DNA of 64,000 nt from CAYYYG01 sp964490875 (GTDB lineage: Bacteria > Patescibacteriota > Microgenomatia > UBA1406 > GWC2-37-13): assembly GCA_964490875.1 (NCBI GenBank), contig CAZBEF010000008.1, positions 15,340 to 79,339 of the forward strand, read 5' to 3'. Shown here in pieces: positions 8,574-16,212 of the stretch; position 1 is the first letter of the stretch; each line of letters opens with the position of its first letter. The translations under genes were made by a program, and so were the position numbers. Under the pieces are notes generated by a model. That model was not told where the DNA came from. It worked only from the letters and a program-made list of their open reading frames with translations, and did not search any database.

Positions 8574-9128
8574 ATGAATTTGATATACATTTTAATAGGA
8601 GCTGCTATTCTTTTTGCATTCTACTTTATTGCTATCTACAATAGTTTGGTAGTGTTGAAGGCAAGAATCCAGGAAGCACTTTCTGGAATTGATGTTCAGC
8701 TTAAAAGACGTGCAGATCTTATTCCAAATCTTGTAGAGACAGTAAAAGGTTATGCTAAGCATGAAAAAGAAGTTTTCGATAATGTTACGAAAGCACGAAG
8801 CGCTCTTATGTCTGCCGATTCTATGCAGGCAAAGGCCGAGGCAAATAATATGCTTACTTCAGCATTGAAGTCGTTGTTTGCTGTTGCAGAAGCGTATCCA
8901 GACTTAAAAGCAGCTACTAATTTTCAGGATTTACAGAGGCAGCTTGAGGATACCGAAGATAAGATTGCGTATTCAAGACAGTTCTATAACGGAAATGTGT
9001 TGGATTATAATGCAAAGGTTCAGATGTTCCCAAGTAATTTTGTGGCGAGTATGTTTGGGTTTAGGCCATATGATTATTTTGCGGCAACTGAAGAGGAACG
9101 GAAGAATGTACAAGTGAAGTTTACGTAA
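8574..9128 (+). CDS. lemA: LemA family protein
   Basis: This 184-residue protein has one N-terminal membrane helix (residues ~2-20), then the LemA signature: YNSLVVLKARIQEALSGIDV, LKRRADLIPNLVETVKGYAKHE, and the C-terminal YNAKVQMFPSNFVASMFGF. The soluble part is predicted all-helical and faces outward. Molecular function is not established. LemA is commonly found beside the HtpX protease, as here, and the pair is thought to act in membrane-protein quality control. The start is chosen by the Shine-Dalgarno site 6 nt upstream. Confidence 0.95.
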   Translation: MNLIYILIGAAILFAFYFIAIYNSLVVLKARIQEALSGIDVQLKRRADLIPNLVETVKGYAKHEKEVFDNVTKARSALMSADSMQAKAEANNMLTSALKSLFAVAEAYPDLKAATNFQDLQRQLEDTEDKIAYSRQFYNGNVLDYNAKVQMFPSNFVASMFGFRPYDYFAATEEERKNVQVKFT

Positions 9129-9140
9129 ATGAACATTTAA

Positions 9141-9306
9141 AATCTGGCAGGGACTGTCTTTCGCTCCTCCTATCGGTGCTCATTTTAGTAGTGCTCTATA
9201 GGTGGCAGCCTGAAAGGGTAATGGCTCCTGTTCTTCCAGAGTTGGTTGGCAACCTTAACGGTCATTGCGCGCCGACAGGATCCTCCGCTCAGCCACCTGC
9301 CAGATT
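9141..9306. other. structured intergenic element between lemA and htpX
   Basis: A perfect 11-bp inverted repeat (AATCTGGCAGG at 9141-9151, CCTGCCAGATT at 9296-9306) closes a 166-nt segment. Inside it are further complementary pairs: CCTAT/ATAGG (9169-9173/9198-9202), TCCTGT/ACAGGA (9226-9231/9274-9279) and GGTT/AACC (9244-9254), and GGTGGC (9201-9206) can also pair with the strand near 9292-9297. The segment is richer in G+C than its flanks and encodes no protein. I do not recognise it as RNase P, tmRNA, SRP or a known riboswitch. Confidence 0.5.
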
Positions 9307-9323
9307 AGAGTTTGACAATAAAT

Positions 9324-10232
9324 ATGACTGTATATAACCAGATTGCATACAATAAGACTCGAACATATCTCACAATTTTTGTGTTTGTACTACTTGTGGC
9401 TGGATTTTTCTTTTTGCTGGGAAGGTATTTTGAAAGTTCTGCTGCGGCGAATGGGTATTTTGTTGTGGGTTTTATATTTGCTACATTATCGTCAATAGGA
9501 AGTTATTTTTATGCTGACAAAATTGTTCTGTTTACAATGGGTGCACGCCCGGCAGATAAAAAAAATTATTTTGACTATTACACTGTTACAGAAAATTTAA
9601 GTATTGCAGCAGGTTTGCCGATGCCGAAGTTGTATGTGATAGATGATCCGTCGCCGAATGCGTTTGCTACAGGGCGTGATCCTAAACATGCTGTTGTGGG
9701 TGCGACAACTGGATTGCTGCAGAAGTTAGACAGAGCAGAGCTCGAAGGTGTTATTGCCCATGAACTTTCACATGTGAAGAATTACGATATCCTTCTTTCT
9801 ACAATAGTCGCAGTTCTAGTGGGAACTATTGCATTGGTTTCGGATTGGATGATGCGAAGTTTCTGGTGGGGAGGGTTTAACCGCGATGAAGATCGGCGCG
9901 ATAGGAATCCAATTGTATTTTTGTTTGTAATTATAGCTCTGATTCTGGGGCCGATAATCGCAACTCTTATTCAGCTTGCGATTTCACGAAGAAGGGAATT
10001 TTTGGCTGATGCAAGCGGAGCTTTACTTACCCGATATCCAGAAGGTTTGGCACGAGCGCTTGAGAAAATTTCTGCCGATCCGGTGCCGATGAGGCATGCT
10101 GCTTCTTCTACTGCGCATTTGTTTATTTCGAATCCGTTTAAGAAAGGGCAGAGAGGTTTGTCGGTTATCGCTACGTTATTTAGTACGCATCCGCCTGTTC
10201 AGGAGAGAATTAAGGTTCTGCGAAGTATGTAA
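9324..10232 (+). CDS. htpX: HtpX-like M48 zinc metalloprotease
   Basis: This 302-residue membrane protease has two N-terminal helices (~15-65), then the gluzincin motif HELSH at residue ~146 (VIAHELSHVKNYD). Two more helices (~160-180, ~205-230) follow, and the third zinc ligand lies in RRREFLADASGA. HtpX degrades damaged membrane proteins from the cytoplasmic side. The ATG at 9324 (MTVYNQIAYNKTRTYL) matches the usual HtpX N-terminus; a TTG four codons upstream is less likely. It is separated from lemA by a structured element rather than directly coupled. Confidence 0.95.
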   Translation: MTVYNQIAYNKTRTYLTIFVFVLLVAGFFFLLGRYFESSAAANGYFVVGFIFATLSSIGSYFYADKIVLFTMGARPADKKNYFDYYTVTENLSIAAGLPMPKLYVIDDPSPNAFATGRDPKHAVVGATTGLLQKLDRAELEGVIAHELSHVKNYDILLSTIVAVLVGTIALVSDWMMRSFWWGGFNRDEDRRDRNPIVFLFVIIALILGPIIATLIQLAISRRREFLADASGALLTRYPEGLARALEKISADPVPMRHAASSTAHLFISNPFKKGQRGLSVIATLFSTHPPVQERIKVLRSM

Positions 10233-10324
10233 TGCGAAACATTTTTAGCTTCTACACGATATAATATTCTATTAACGAAGATGCTATGTTGGCTGGTACC
10301 GTTATGCGCTTATTATAATTATTC

Positions 10325-10420
10325 GTCGCTTGATACCGCATTTTTCGCTCCCGTGGGCGTGCTCGCGCGTCAAACGCGGTCCGCACCTCCCAAGGTCGCT
10401 CTAAATGGGTATCTGCGCTC
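10325..10420. repeat. ~100-nt palindromic element, copy 2
   Basis: The edges GTCGCTTGATA (10325-10335) and TATCTGCGCTC (10410-10420) match those of the element at 2407-2507, and the GCTCCCGTGGG core matches its GCTCCGTGGG. The arms GATACC-CATTT and AAATG-GGTATC pair over 11 bp with one bulged G. An inner CGCGT/ACGCG hairpin and GTGC/GCAC are present. The arms differ in sequence from copy 1 but keep their pairing. The element ends 12 nt before the asparagine synthetase start codon. Confidence 0.6.
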
Positions 10421-10432
10421 CGATTAAAATAT

Positions 10433-13099
10433 ATGTGTGGAATAGCAGGGTTTTACGGATTCAAAAATGAGGAGCTGATAAAAAAATTTTCGAAACAATT
10501 AAAACACCGCGGACCGGATGGCGAAGGTTTTTACAAGCACGATGATGTGACTTTGCTTATCCGCCGGCTGGCCATAATTGATGTCAAAGGCGGCGATCAG
10601 CCGATTTATAACGAAGATAAATCTGTTGTCGTAGTTTATAACGGTGAAATCTACAATTATCGTGAACTGCGTGCCGAGCTTGAAGCAAAAGGCCATACAT
10701 TTAAAACTCATGCCGATACAGAAGTCATTGTCCATGGTTATGAAGAATATGGTGAAGGATGCTTTGATAAGTTCAATGGAATGTTTGGGGTGGCACTCTA
10801 CGATAGTAAAGCGAAGAAGTTGATTCTTGCCCGGGATCATTTTGGTATAAAGCCTTTATATTTTACTTTCATTTCTGATCCCAATAAAAAAGACGTTCAG
10901 CTTATATTTTCTTCTGAAATTAAACCGATTTTTTTCAGCGGTCTGATAAATAAAAAACCGAATGAAAAAATTTTGTATCGATATCTTAAGTACCGTGTTC
11001 ATGATGATACGGAAGAAACTTTTTTTGATGGAATTAACCGTCTTATGCCTGGCGAAATGATGGTTGTCAAAAATGGAGTTGCCAAACGGTCTTATTTCTC
11101 CAATCTAAAAGAAGAGCTTATCCAATTATCAAAACAGAAAACTTCAGCGTTTAACCCGGAAATGGTTGCTGAGTTTAAATTGAAACTGCAGGAGGCAATC
11201 CGGCGCCGTCTTATAGCCGAAGTGCCGGTGGGCACCTGTCTTTCGGGCGGGCTTGATTCTTCCACAGTAGTTGCTTCTGCAAATGCAATGCTTCAAGAAA
11301 AAGCCGCTGAGGCAGAATCATTGGGCGACAGGCAGAAAACATTTTCGGCGGTATTCCCTGGTTCTTCTAACGATGAAGAAAGCTATATCGATGAACTGAT
11401 AAAGTCGGTGAAGAAGATTCAGCCATACAAAGTTCAGCCAAAACCGGAAGATTTTTTTAAAGATCTTGAAGATTTTATACAAACACAAGAAGAGCCGACT
11501 ATAAGCACCGGGCCGTATGCACAGTATAAAGTGATGCAGACAGCACAGGGAAAAGTAACTGTTCTTTTAGACGGCCAGGGCGCCGACGAAATGCTGGCCG
11601 GATATCTTCCCTATTATTTTGTCTATCTACGCCAACTTCGTCGACAAGGTCGATTTATCACCTTCTTTAATGAAGTTATGCAGTCAAAAGATGTGGTAAT
11701 GAAATATTTTTTCAGAAGCAGGCGTGCAAAATCAGATTCTTTCACCAATATTAATGTAATGATGAATAATGAGTTTGCATCGCAGTTTAAAAAAGAAACG
11801 TTTAAAGTTGAAGGAAGAAATCTGAAGCAGCGCTTGATAGAAGATATTTTTCATAACAGTCTGCAGTCTCTTCTGCGATATGAAGATAGAAATAGCATGC
11901 GGTTTTCTATAGAAGGGCGTGTACCATTTCTGGATTTCAATCTTGTCCGGTATATTTTTTCTTTGCCGGATGAAGCAATCATTAGCAAAGGATGGAATAA
12001 AAATATTCTCCGTCTTGCGGTGAAAGGTTTGCTGCCGGAAAGAATTCAATTAAGGCGGAATAAGATCGGATTTACGACACCTGAGAATGAGTGGTTTACC
12101 CGAATGAAAAATCGGATTTACTCTATTTTTCTCAGTGAATCATTTGCAACGAGAAAGTATTTTAATCAGGCAGCAGTGGTGAAAGGATTTTTACGATATA
12201 TCGAAGGAAAGAATGATGATACGCTGCTGTTCTGGAGAATTCTGAATGTTGAAATGTGGCTTCGGGCCTTTTTTGATCCGCCCAAGAAAACTGTATCAGA
12301 AGAAAAACAGGGTGTGATTAAAACAAATGAAATTGTAATTAATGAAGGAAAACAGGTAAAAATTGAAGTAGAAAAACAACCATATCTTCGCTTTCCTATT
12401 CGGACAGATGTATTCAAAAAAGGCGATGATGTTACCCAAAGAATCTCAAAATATACTATCGAAGGAATTCATGCGATTAGTCGCAATCCAAAATTTAACA
12501 AAGTGTTGAAAAATCATTGGTTTGTGGCAATTTCAGAAAAAGTTGTGGCTATTTCGCAAGGAAGATCGTACTTTATCTGGGATATTAAGCCGAGTTTTAT
12601 CGCCAGCACCTTGTCGAAGTATGTCACCAGAACGCCATATGGAATTGGGCTGGGGAGCCCATGGACAATGCAACTTGCTATTAAAGAAGTCGGCCTGATC
12701 CGGATTTTACTTGCTGCATTTGTTGCGGCGCTTACCAAACCGCTCAGAATTAAAGGCGCTTTCTATTTTATCGCCGGCCGCGCGGCAGCTTCTATAGACG
12801 GGCCGACAGAGTATTCGCTGTATCCTTCTAATGTTTCGGCAAAGCTTGGTCCGAAGAATCCAAAGGGTGTGGCCAAGCAGATTCATAAGAATTTGCTTGA
12901 AAAGCTTCCGAAAACACGCGCAAATACATTCCAGGGAGTGGTTATTATTGATGCGAATGATATCGGACAAACTGTTTTGGGAAATACTACCGGGATAAAG
13001 AATAAGAAAGTAGAGCAGATGTTTAAGGATAATCCGATGGGCCAGGGAAGCGAGCAGACTCCGGTTGTAATTGTTTTTGAAGAATCAAAAAATAGATAA
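10433..13099 (+). CDS. asnB: asparagine synthetase (glutamine-hydrolysing) fused to an F420-glutamate-ligase-like domain
   Basis: Residues 1-~630 form a complete class B asparagine synthetase. The N-terminal Cys after Met (MCGIAGFYG) is the glutaminase nucleophile, and SGGLDSS near residue 268 is the ATP-pyrophosphatase loop. After a charged linker (~630-655) comes ~230 extra residues. Their pattern (GDDVTQRI, ISEKVVAISQGRSY, TPYGIGLGSPWTM, IDANDIGQTVLG, DNPMGQGSEQTPV) resembles the CofE/F420-0:gamma-glutamyl ligase family (PF01996-like). AsnB proteins are usually ~500-640 residues, so 888 is exceptional. Asparagine synthesis is secure; the tail's substrate is unknown. A palindromic element lies directly upstream and no Shine-Dalgarno site is seen. 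Confidence 0.9.
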   Translation: MCGIAGFYGFKNEELIKKFSKQLKHRGPDGEGFYKHDDVTLLIRRLAIIDVKGGDQPIYNEDKSVVVVYNGEIYNYRELRAELEAKGHTFKTHADTEVIVHGYEEYGEGCFDKFNGMFGVALYDSKAKKLILARDHFGIKPLYFTFISDPNKKDVQLIFSSEIKPIFFSGLINKKPNEKILYRYLKYRVHDDTEETFFDGINRLMPGEMMVVKNGVAKRSYFSNLKEELIQLSKQKTSAFNPEMVAEFKLKLQEAIRRRLIAEVPVGTCLSGGLDSSTVVASANAMLQEKAAEAESLGDRQKTFSAVFPGSSNDEESYIDELIKSVKKIQPYKVQPKPEDFFKDLEDFIQTQEEPTISTGPYAQYKVMQTAQGKVTVLLDGQGADEMLAGYLPYYFVYLRQLRRQGRFITFFNEVMQSKDVVMKYFFRSRRAKSDSFTNINVMMNNEFASQFKKETFKVEGRNLKQRLIEDIFHNSLQSLLRYEDRNSMRFSIEGRVPFLDFNLVRYIFSLPDEAIISKGWNKNILRLAVKGLLPERIQLRRNKIGFTTPENEWFTRMKNRIYSIFLSESFATRKYFNQAAVVKGFLRYIEGKNDDTLLFWRILNVEMWLRAFFDPPKKTVSEEKQGVIKTNEIVINEGKQVKIEVEKQPYLRFPIRTDVFKKGDDVTQRISKYTIEGIHAISRNPKFNKVLKNHWFVAISEKVVAISQGRSYFIWDIKPSFIASTLSKYVTRTPYGIGLGSPWTMQLAIKEVGLIRILLAAFVAALTKPLRIKGAFYFIAGRAAASIDGPTEYSLYPSNVSAKLGPKNPKGVAKQIHKNLLEKLPKTRANTFQGVVIIDANDIGQTVLGNTTGIKNKKVEQMFKDNPMGQGSEQTPVVIVFEESKNR

Positions 13100-13115
13100 C
13101 TTCATTTTTTTTAAT

Positions 13116-13248
13116 CGTCATCCCGAGCGATTAGCGAGGGATCCCATTAATACAGGCCCACGGTTATAGCACTCGTGACATTACAGCCTTCGGATTATTG
13201 GTAAAGGGATTGCCGCGTCGCTCATCATACTCGCTCCTCGCAATGACG
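13116..13248. repeat. GTCAT-type palindromic repeat (mixed ends)
   Basis: The left end is GTCATCCCGAGCGATTAGCGAGGGATCCC and the right end is GGGATTGCCGCGTCGCTC...CTCCTCGCAATGAC. The two ends therefore come from different subfamilies of the same intergenic palindrome. It fills most of the 204-nt gap after asnB. The frame that can be read through its right end is a by-product of the repeat and not a gene. Confidence 0.75.
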
Positions 13249-13303
13249 TTATACTTCAATAATTATTTTTTGAAAATTTATTTCAATTACAGTATTCTAA
13301 AGT

Positions 13304-13546
13304 ATGGACTGGTTTTATTATGTAATGGGGAAAATATTTATTTGGGGTTTGTTTATTCTCATTATCGGAGGGATTGGGTATTATTTGGGATTTAATCATG
13401 CCAATCTCCCTGTTCTGAAAGATTTTTCTATTGTTCGCAACGAGGAGTTGAAGCGGCCGATTCCCAAAAAAATTGAGAAAAAAGAAATTATGAAAGATAC
13501 AAAAGAGTCTTCTAAGTCTGCTTCGATAAGTGCCACCCCCAATTAA
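13304..13546 (+). CDS. small single-pass membrane protein, unknown function
   Basis: This 80-residue protein has one membrane helix (~8-28, MGKIFIWGLFILIIGGIGYYLG) followed by a charged Lys/Glu-rich tail ending in Ser/Ala/Thr. I recognise no family. It lies 27 nt upstream of the anchored cyclophilin in the same orientation, but that gene has its own -10 box. The ATG at 13304 is the first plausible start. Confidence 0.55.
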   Translation: MDWFYYVMGKIFIWGLFILIIGGIGYYLGFNHANLPVLKDFSIVRNEELKRPIPKKIEKKEIMKDTKESSKSASISATPN

Positions 13547-13558
13547 AAATAATTTTTG

Positions 13559-13564
13559 TATAAT
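13559..13564 (+). promoter_or_regulatory. -10 box of the cyclophilin gene, leaderless type
   Basis: TATAAT ends 9 nt before the ATG at 13574, so transcription should begin at or just before the start codon. Confidence 0.6.
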
Positions 13565-13573
13565 GGTTAGATT

Positions 13574-14209
13574 ATGAAAAATTTACACGTTATAATTGCA
13601 TTTTTCGCCGTTATAATTTTGTTAGGATATTTGTACGTTACTTCGGGGACTGCTCAAAAATCTCAGTCCGAAACGAAGGGCGCGCAAGCTGTTAAAAATA
13701 AATCCAATCCACCACCTATGAATATCGATAAAACAAAAACCTACACCGCAGTATTAAAAACAACCGAAGGAGATATAACGGTTCAGTTGAATGCTTCTAA
13801 AGTTCCTGTGACCGTAAATAATTTCGTGACACTTGCAAAAAAAGGTTTTTATAACAACACAATTTTTCACCGCGTCATAAAAGGATTCATGATTCAAGGC
13901 GGAGACCCAAAAGGCGACGGCACCGGCGGCCCGGGATATACTTTTGAGGACGAACCGTTTGATGATGAATATAAAAGAGGAACAATAGCTATGGCCAATG
14001 CCGGACCAGATACAAATGGAAGCCAGTTCTTTATAATGCATCAGGATTACGATCTGCCTCCCAACTATACGATTTTCGGCAAAGTTGTGAGCGGTATAGA
14101 AGTGGTGGATAAGATCGCCGAAGCGCAGGTAAGTACCAGTGAAACCGGTGAAAAATCAAAACCAGTAAATCCGGTAAAGGTTACATCTGTCGAAATCAGC
14201 GAGAAGTAA
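13574..14209 (+). CDS. membrane-anchored cyclophilin-type peptidyl-prolyl isomerase
   Basis: This 211-residue protein has an N-terminal helix (~5-24) acting as anchor or signal, a ~25-residue linker, then a cyclophilin domain (~55-211). Conserved active-site elements are visible: IFHRVIKGFMIQGGD (catalytic Arg), GSQFFIMHQDY, and NYTIFGKVVSGIEVVDKI. It probably catalyses proline isomerisation on exported proteins outside the membrane. No lipobox cysteine is seen. TATAAT ends 9 nt before the start and no Shine-Dalgarno site is present. Confidence 0.93.
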   Translation: MKNLHVIIAFFAVIILLGYLYVTSGTAQKSQSETKGAQAVKNKSNPPPMNIDKTKTYTAVLKTTEGDITVQLNASKVPVTVNNFVTLAKKGFYNNTIFHRVIKGFMIQGGDPKGDGTGGPGYTFEDEPFDDEYKRGTIAMANAGPDTNGSQFFIMHQDYDLPPNYTIFGKVVSGIEVVDKIAEAQVSTSETGEKSKPVNPVKVTSVEISEK

Positions 14210-14210
14210 T

Positions 14211-14372
14211 TTAATACATCCCCTGTCCGATCCCGCGGGCTATTAAATAGCCTATATATTCAATGAAGGTTTTGAGTATCAATAGTGCAAAGCCAATCAT
14301 CACTAGTATTAATATTAGCGAACTTCTTAATTCGAGTCCTCGCAGTCTTGGTTTCTTCTGTTTCTTTTTCAT
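14211..14372 (-). CDS. small single-pass membrane protein (53 residues), unknown function
   Basis: The frame begins MKKKQKKPRLRGLELRSS, continues into one strongly hydrophobic helix (LILILVMIGFALLILKTFI) and ends IARGIGQGMY. An upstream in-frame ATG at 14390 would add six residues. A basic N-terminus plus one helix is a coherent small membrane protein, and nothing else occupies this gap. It is convergent with the cyclophilin gene (1 nt between stops). No family is recognised and no convincing ribosome site is seen. Confidence 0.45.
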   Translation of the reverse strand: MKKKQKKPRLRGLELRSSLILILVMIGFALLILKTFIEYIGYLIARGIGQGMY

Positions 14373-14415
14373 TACTATCGATAATAGCATCTTTTAAAAA
14401 GTGTGTAAATTCTTC

Positions 14416-14444
14416 TTCACACCAAATCTCCTTCTGTGTATAAT
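14416..14444 (+). promoter_or_regulatory. promoter of gatCAB, leaderless type
   Basis: TTCACA (14416-14421) and TATAAT (14439-14444) are separated by exactly 17 nt. The gatC ATG starts 6 nt after the -10 box, so the mRNA should begin at or within a base or two of the start codon. Confidence 0.8.
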
Positions 14445-14450
14445 ACAGGC

Positions 14451-14753
14451 ATGGCTAAAAATACGGTATTATCAAAAGAGGAAATTCTTCATCTTGCAAA
14501 ACTCGCAAATCTTTCTCTATCTGAAGATGAAATCAATAAATATACAAAACAGCTCACCGAAACAATCGGATATGTAGAAAATTTATTAGAGCTAGATACT
14601 AGTAACGTGCCAGCAACTTCTTCACCAGCCCCGTTAGTAAACATTTTTTTTGAAGATGGAACCGAGAATACAAGAGGATTATCTGCCGAGGAAGCAGTCG
14701 CGAATTCTAAAGAGAAAAAAGATAAGTATTTTAAAGTTGGAAGAATCATGTAA
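14451..14753 (+). CDS. gatC: aspartyl/glutamyl-tRNA amidotransferase subunit C
   Basis: This 100-residue protein has the GatC pattern: LSKEEILHLAKLANLSLSEDE near the N-terminus and a flexible proline-containing middle. It stabilises GatA in the GatCAB complex that converts Glu-tRNA(Gln) and Asp-tRNA(Asn) to the amidated forms. The ATG at 14451 is chosen over an in-frame codon at 14436, because that upstream codon lies inside the promoter -10 region. gatA begins 3 nt after the stop. The order C-A-B is the classical one. Confidence 0.94.
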   Translation: MAKNTVLSKEEILHLAKLANLSLSEDEINKYTKQLTETIGYVENLLELDTSNVPATSSPAPLVNIFFEDGTENTRGLSAEEAVANSKEKKDKYFKVGRIM

Positions 14754-14756
14754 TTT

Positions 14757-16127
14757 ATGAATTTATTAGGAAAATCGGTTACGGAGTTGATTTCGTTAAT
14801 TAAAGATAAGAAATTATCTTCCGCGGAAGTATACAGTTATTTTCAGAATAGAATAAAAAAATATGACAATAAAATTGCTTCATATCTGACACTTGCATCT
14901 GAAACTAGTCAAACGGGTGTGCCGCTTGCTTTTAAAGATAATATTTCGACAAAAGGCCTAAGAACTACTGCATCTTCAAAAGTTCTTGATACGTATATTT
15001 CTCCTTACGATGCAACCATAGTTACTAATCTAAAAAACAAGGGCTTTGGAATCCTTGGCAAGACAAACATGGATGCCTGGGCTCATGGTGCATCTACTGA
15101 AACCTCGGATTATGGTACAACTAAAAATCCTTGGGATCACACCCGCTATCCAGGTGGTTCTTCGGGCGGATCGGCGGCTGCTGTTTCGGCATATCTTGCT
15201 CCCGGCGCTTTAGGAACAGATACCGGCGGATCGATCCGTCATCCGGCTGCTTGGTGCGGAGTGGTTGGGTTAAAGCCAACATACGGGAGATCTTCCAGAT
15301 ACGGTCTGATAGCGATGGGATCTTCGTTTGATTGTCCCGGTCCAATTACTACAAATGTAGAAGATAATGCCCTTATACTTCAGAATATGGCCGGTAAAGA
15401 TAGTTTTGATGCGACAACTGCCGACAAAGCTGTTCCGGATTATCTTAAGGACATGAAAGAAAAAAGAAAATTAAAAATAGGTATGGCTGCCGAATATCTG
15501 AAAGGTGCAGATAAACAAATAGTAGAAGCTTTTGAGAAAACTGCAGAAGTTGTAAAAAAGATGGGTCATCAGGTAAAGAATGTAACGTTATTATCTCCTC
15601 AATATTCTATTTCGGTATACACGATTCTTCAGCGCGCGGAAGTTTCATCGAATCTGGGCAGATTTGATGGCATCCGGTATGCGAATGACAGATCGTATTT
15701 TGGTCAGGAAGCTAAACGGCGCATTATGCTGGGAACCTATACACTTTCTTACGGATATTACGATGCGTATTATAAAAAAGGCCAGAAAGTGCGGACGCTT
15801 ATCATAAATAATTTTCAGGAAGTATTTAACGATGTGGATCTTATCATCGGTCCGAACACTCCAGTAACTGCATTGAAAGTCGGCGAGTTTGAAAAGTATC
15901 CGTTTTTTGGTGAGCTTATGGATCAGCTGAATGAACCTGCGTCTGTCGCAGGAATTCCAGCTTTAAGTGTTCCTATAGGATTGGATAGCAACAATCTTCC
16001 GATTGGTATGCAGATTATGGGGAATTATTTTGATGAATCGACAATTTTCAACCTTGCATATCAAATAGAGAAGGAAACAGATTTTTTTGGAGTTATTAAG
16101 AAAGGATTAGAGAAATATAAGGATTAG
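14757..16127 (+). CDS. gatA: aspartyl/glutamyl-tRNA amidotransferase subunit A
   Basis: This 456-residue amidase-signature protein has the Ser-cisSer-Lys triad visible: Lys in PLAFKDNI (residue ~61), the cis-Ser/Ser pair in GGSSGGSAAAV (~132-142) and GTDTGGSIRHPAA. It hydrolyses glutamine and channels ammonia to GatB. It is slightly shorter than the common ~485 residues. It starts 3 nt after gatC. The 3' gap to gatB carries a palindromic repeat. Confidence 0.96.
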   Translation: MNLLGKSVTELISLIKDKKLSSAEVYSYFQNRIKKYDNKIASYLTLASETSQTGVPLAFKDNISTKGLRTTASSKVLDTYISPYDATIVTNLKNKGFGILGKTNMDAWAHGASTETSDYGTTKNPWDHTRYPGGSSGGSAAAVSAYLAPGALGTDTGGSIRHPAAWCGVVGLKPTYGRSSRYGLIAMGSSFDCPGPITTNVEDNALILQNMAGKDSFDATTADKAVPDYLKDMKEKRKLKIGMAAEYLKGADKQIVEAFEKTAEVVKKMGHQVKNVTLLSPQYSISVYTILQRAEVSSNLGRFDGIRYANDRSYFGQEAKRRIMLGTYTLSYGYYDAYYKKGQKVRTLIINNFQEVFNDVDLIIGPNTPVTALKVGEFEKYPFFGELMDQLNEPASVAGIPALSVPIGLDSNNLPIGMQIMGNYFDESTIFNLAYQIEKETDFFGVIKKGLEKYKD

Positions 16128-16131
16128 CTTT

Positions 16132-16202
16132 GTCATCCTGAGCGATAAGCGAAGGATCCAGTCTCTTTATTCTGGATGCTTCGACTTCGCCTCAGCATGA
16201 CA
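16132..16202. repeat. GTCATCCTGAG-type palindromic repeat
   Basis: The copy runs from GTCATCCTGAGCGATAAGCG through GGATCC to CTCAGCATGAC. It sits between gatA and gatB inside the amidotransferase operon and ends 10 nt before the gatB ATG. Confidence 0.75.
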
Positions 16203-16212
16203 TTTTAATAAT

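Noticed and set aside
13198..13395. Plus-strand frame beginning MVKGLPRRSSYSLLAM
   Set aside because: Its start is the translated right end of a palindromic repeat, and it overlaps the better-supported small membrane protein in another frame.
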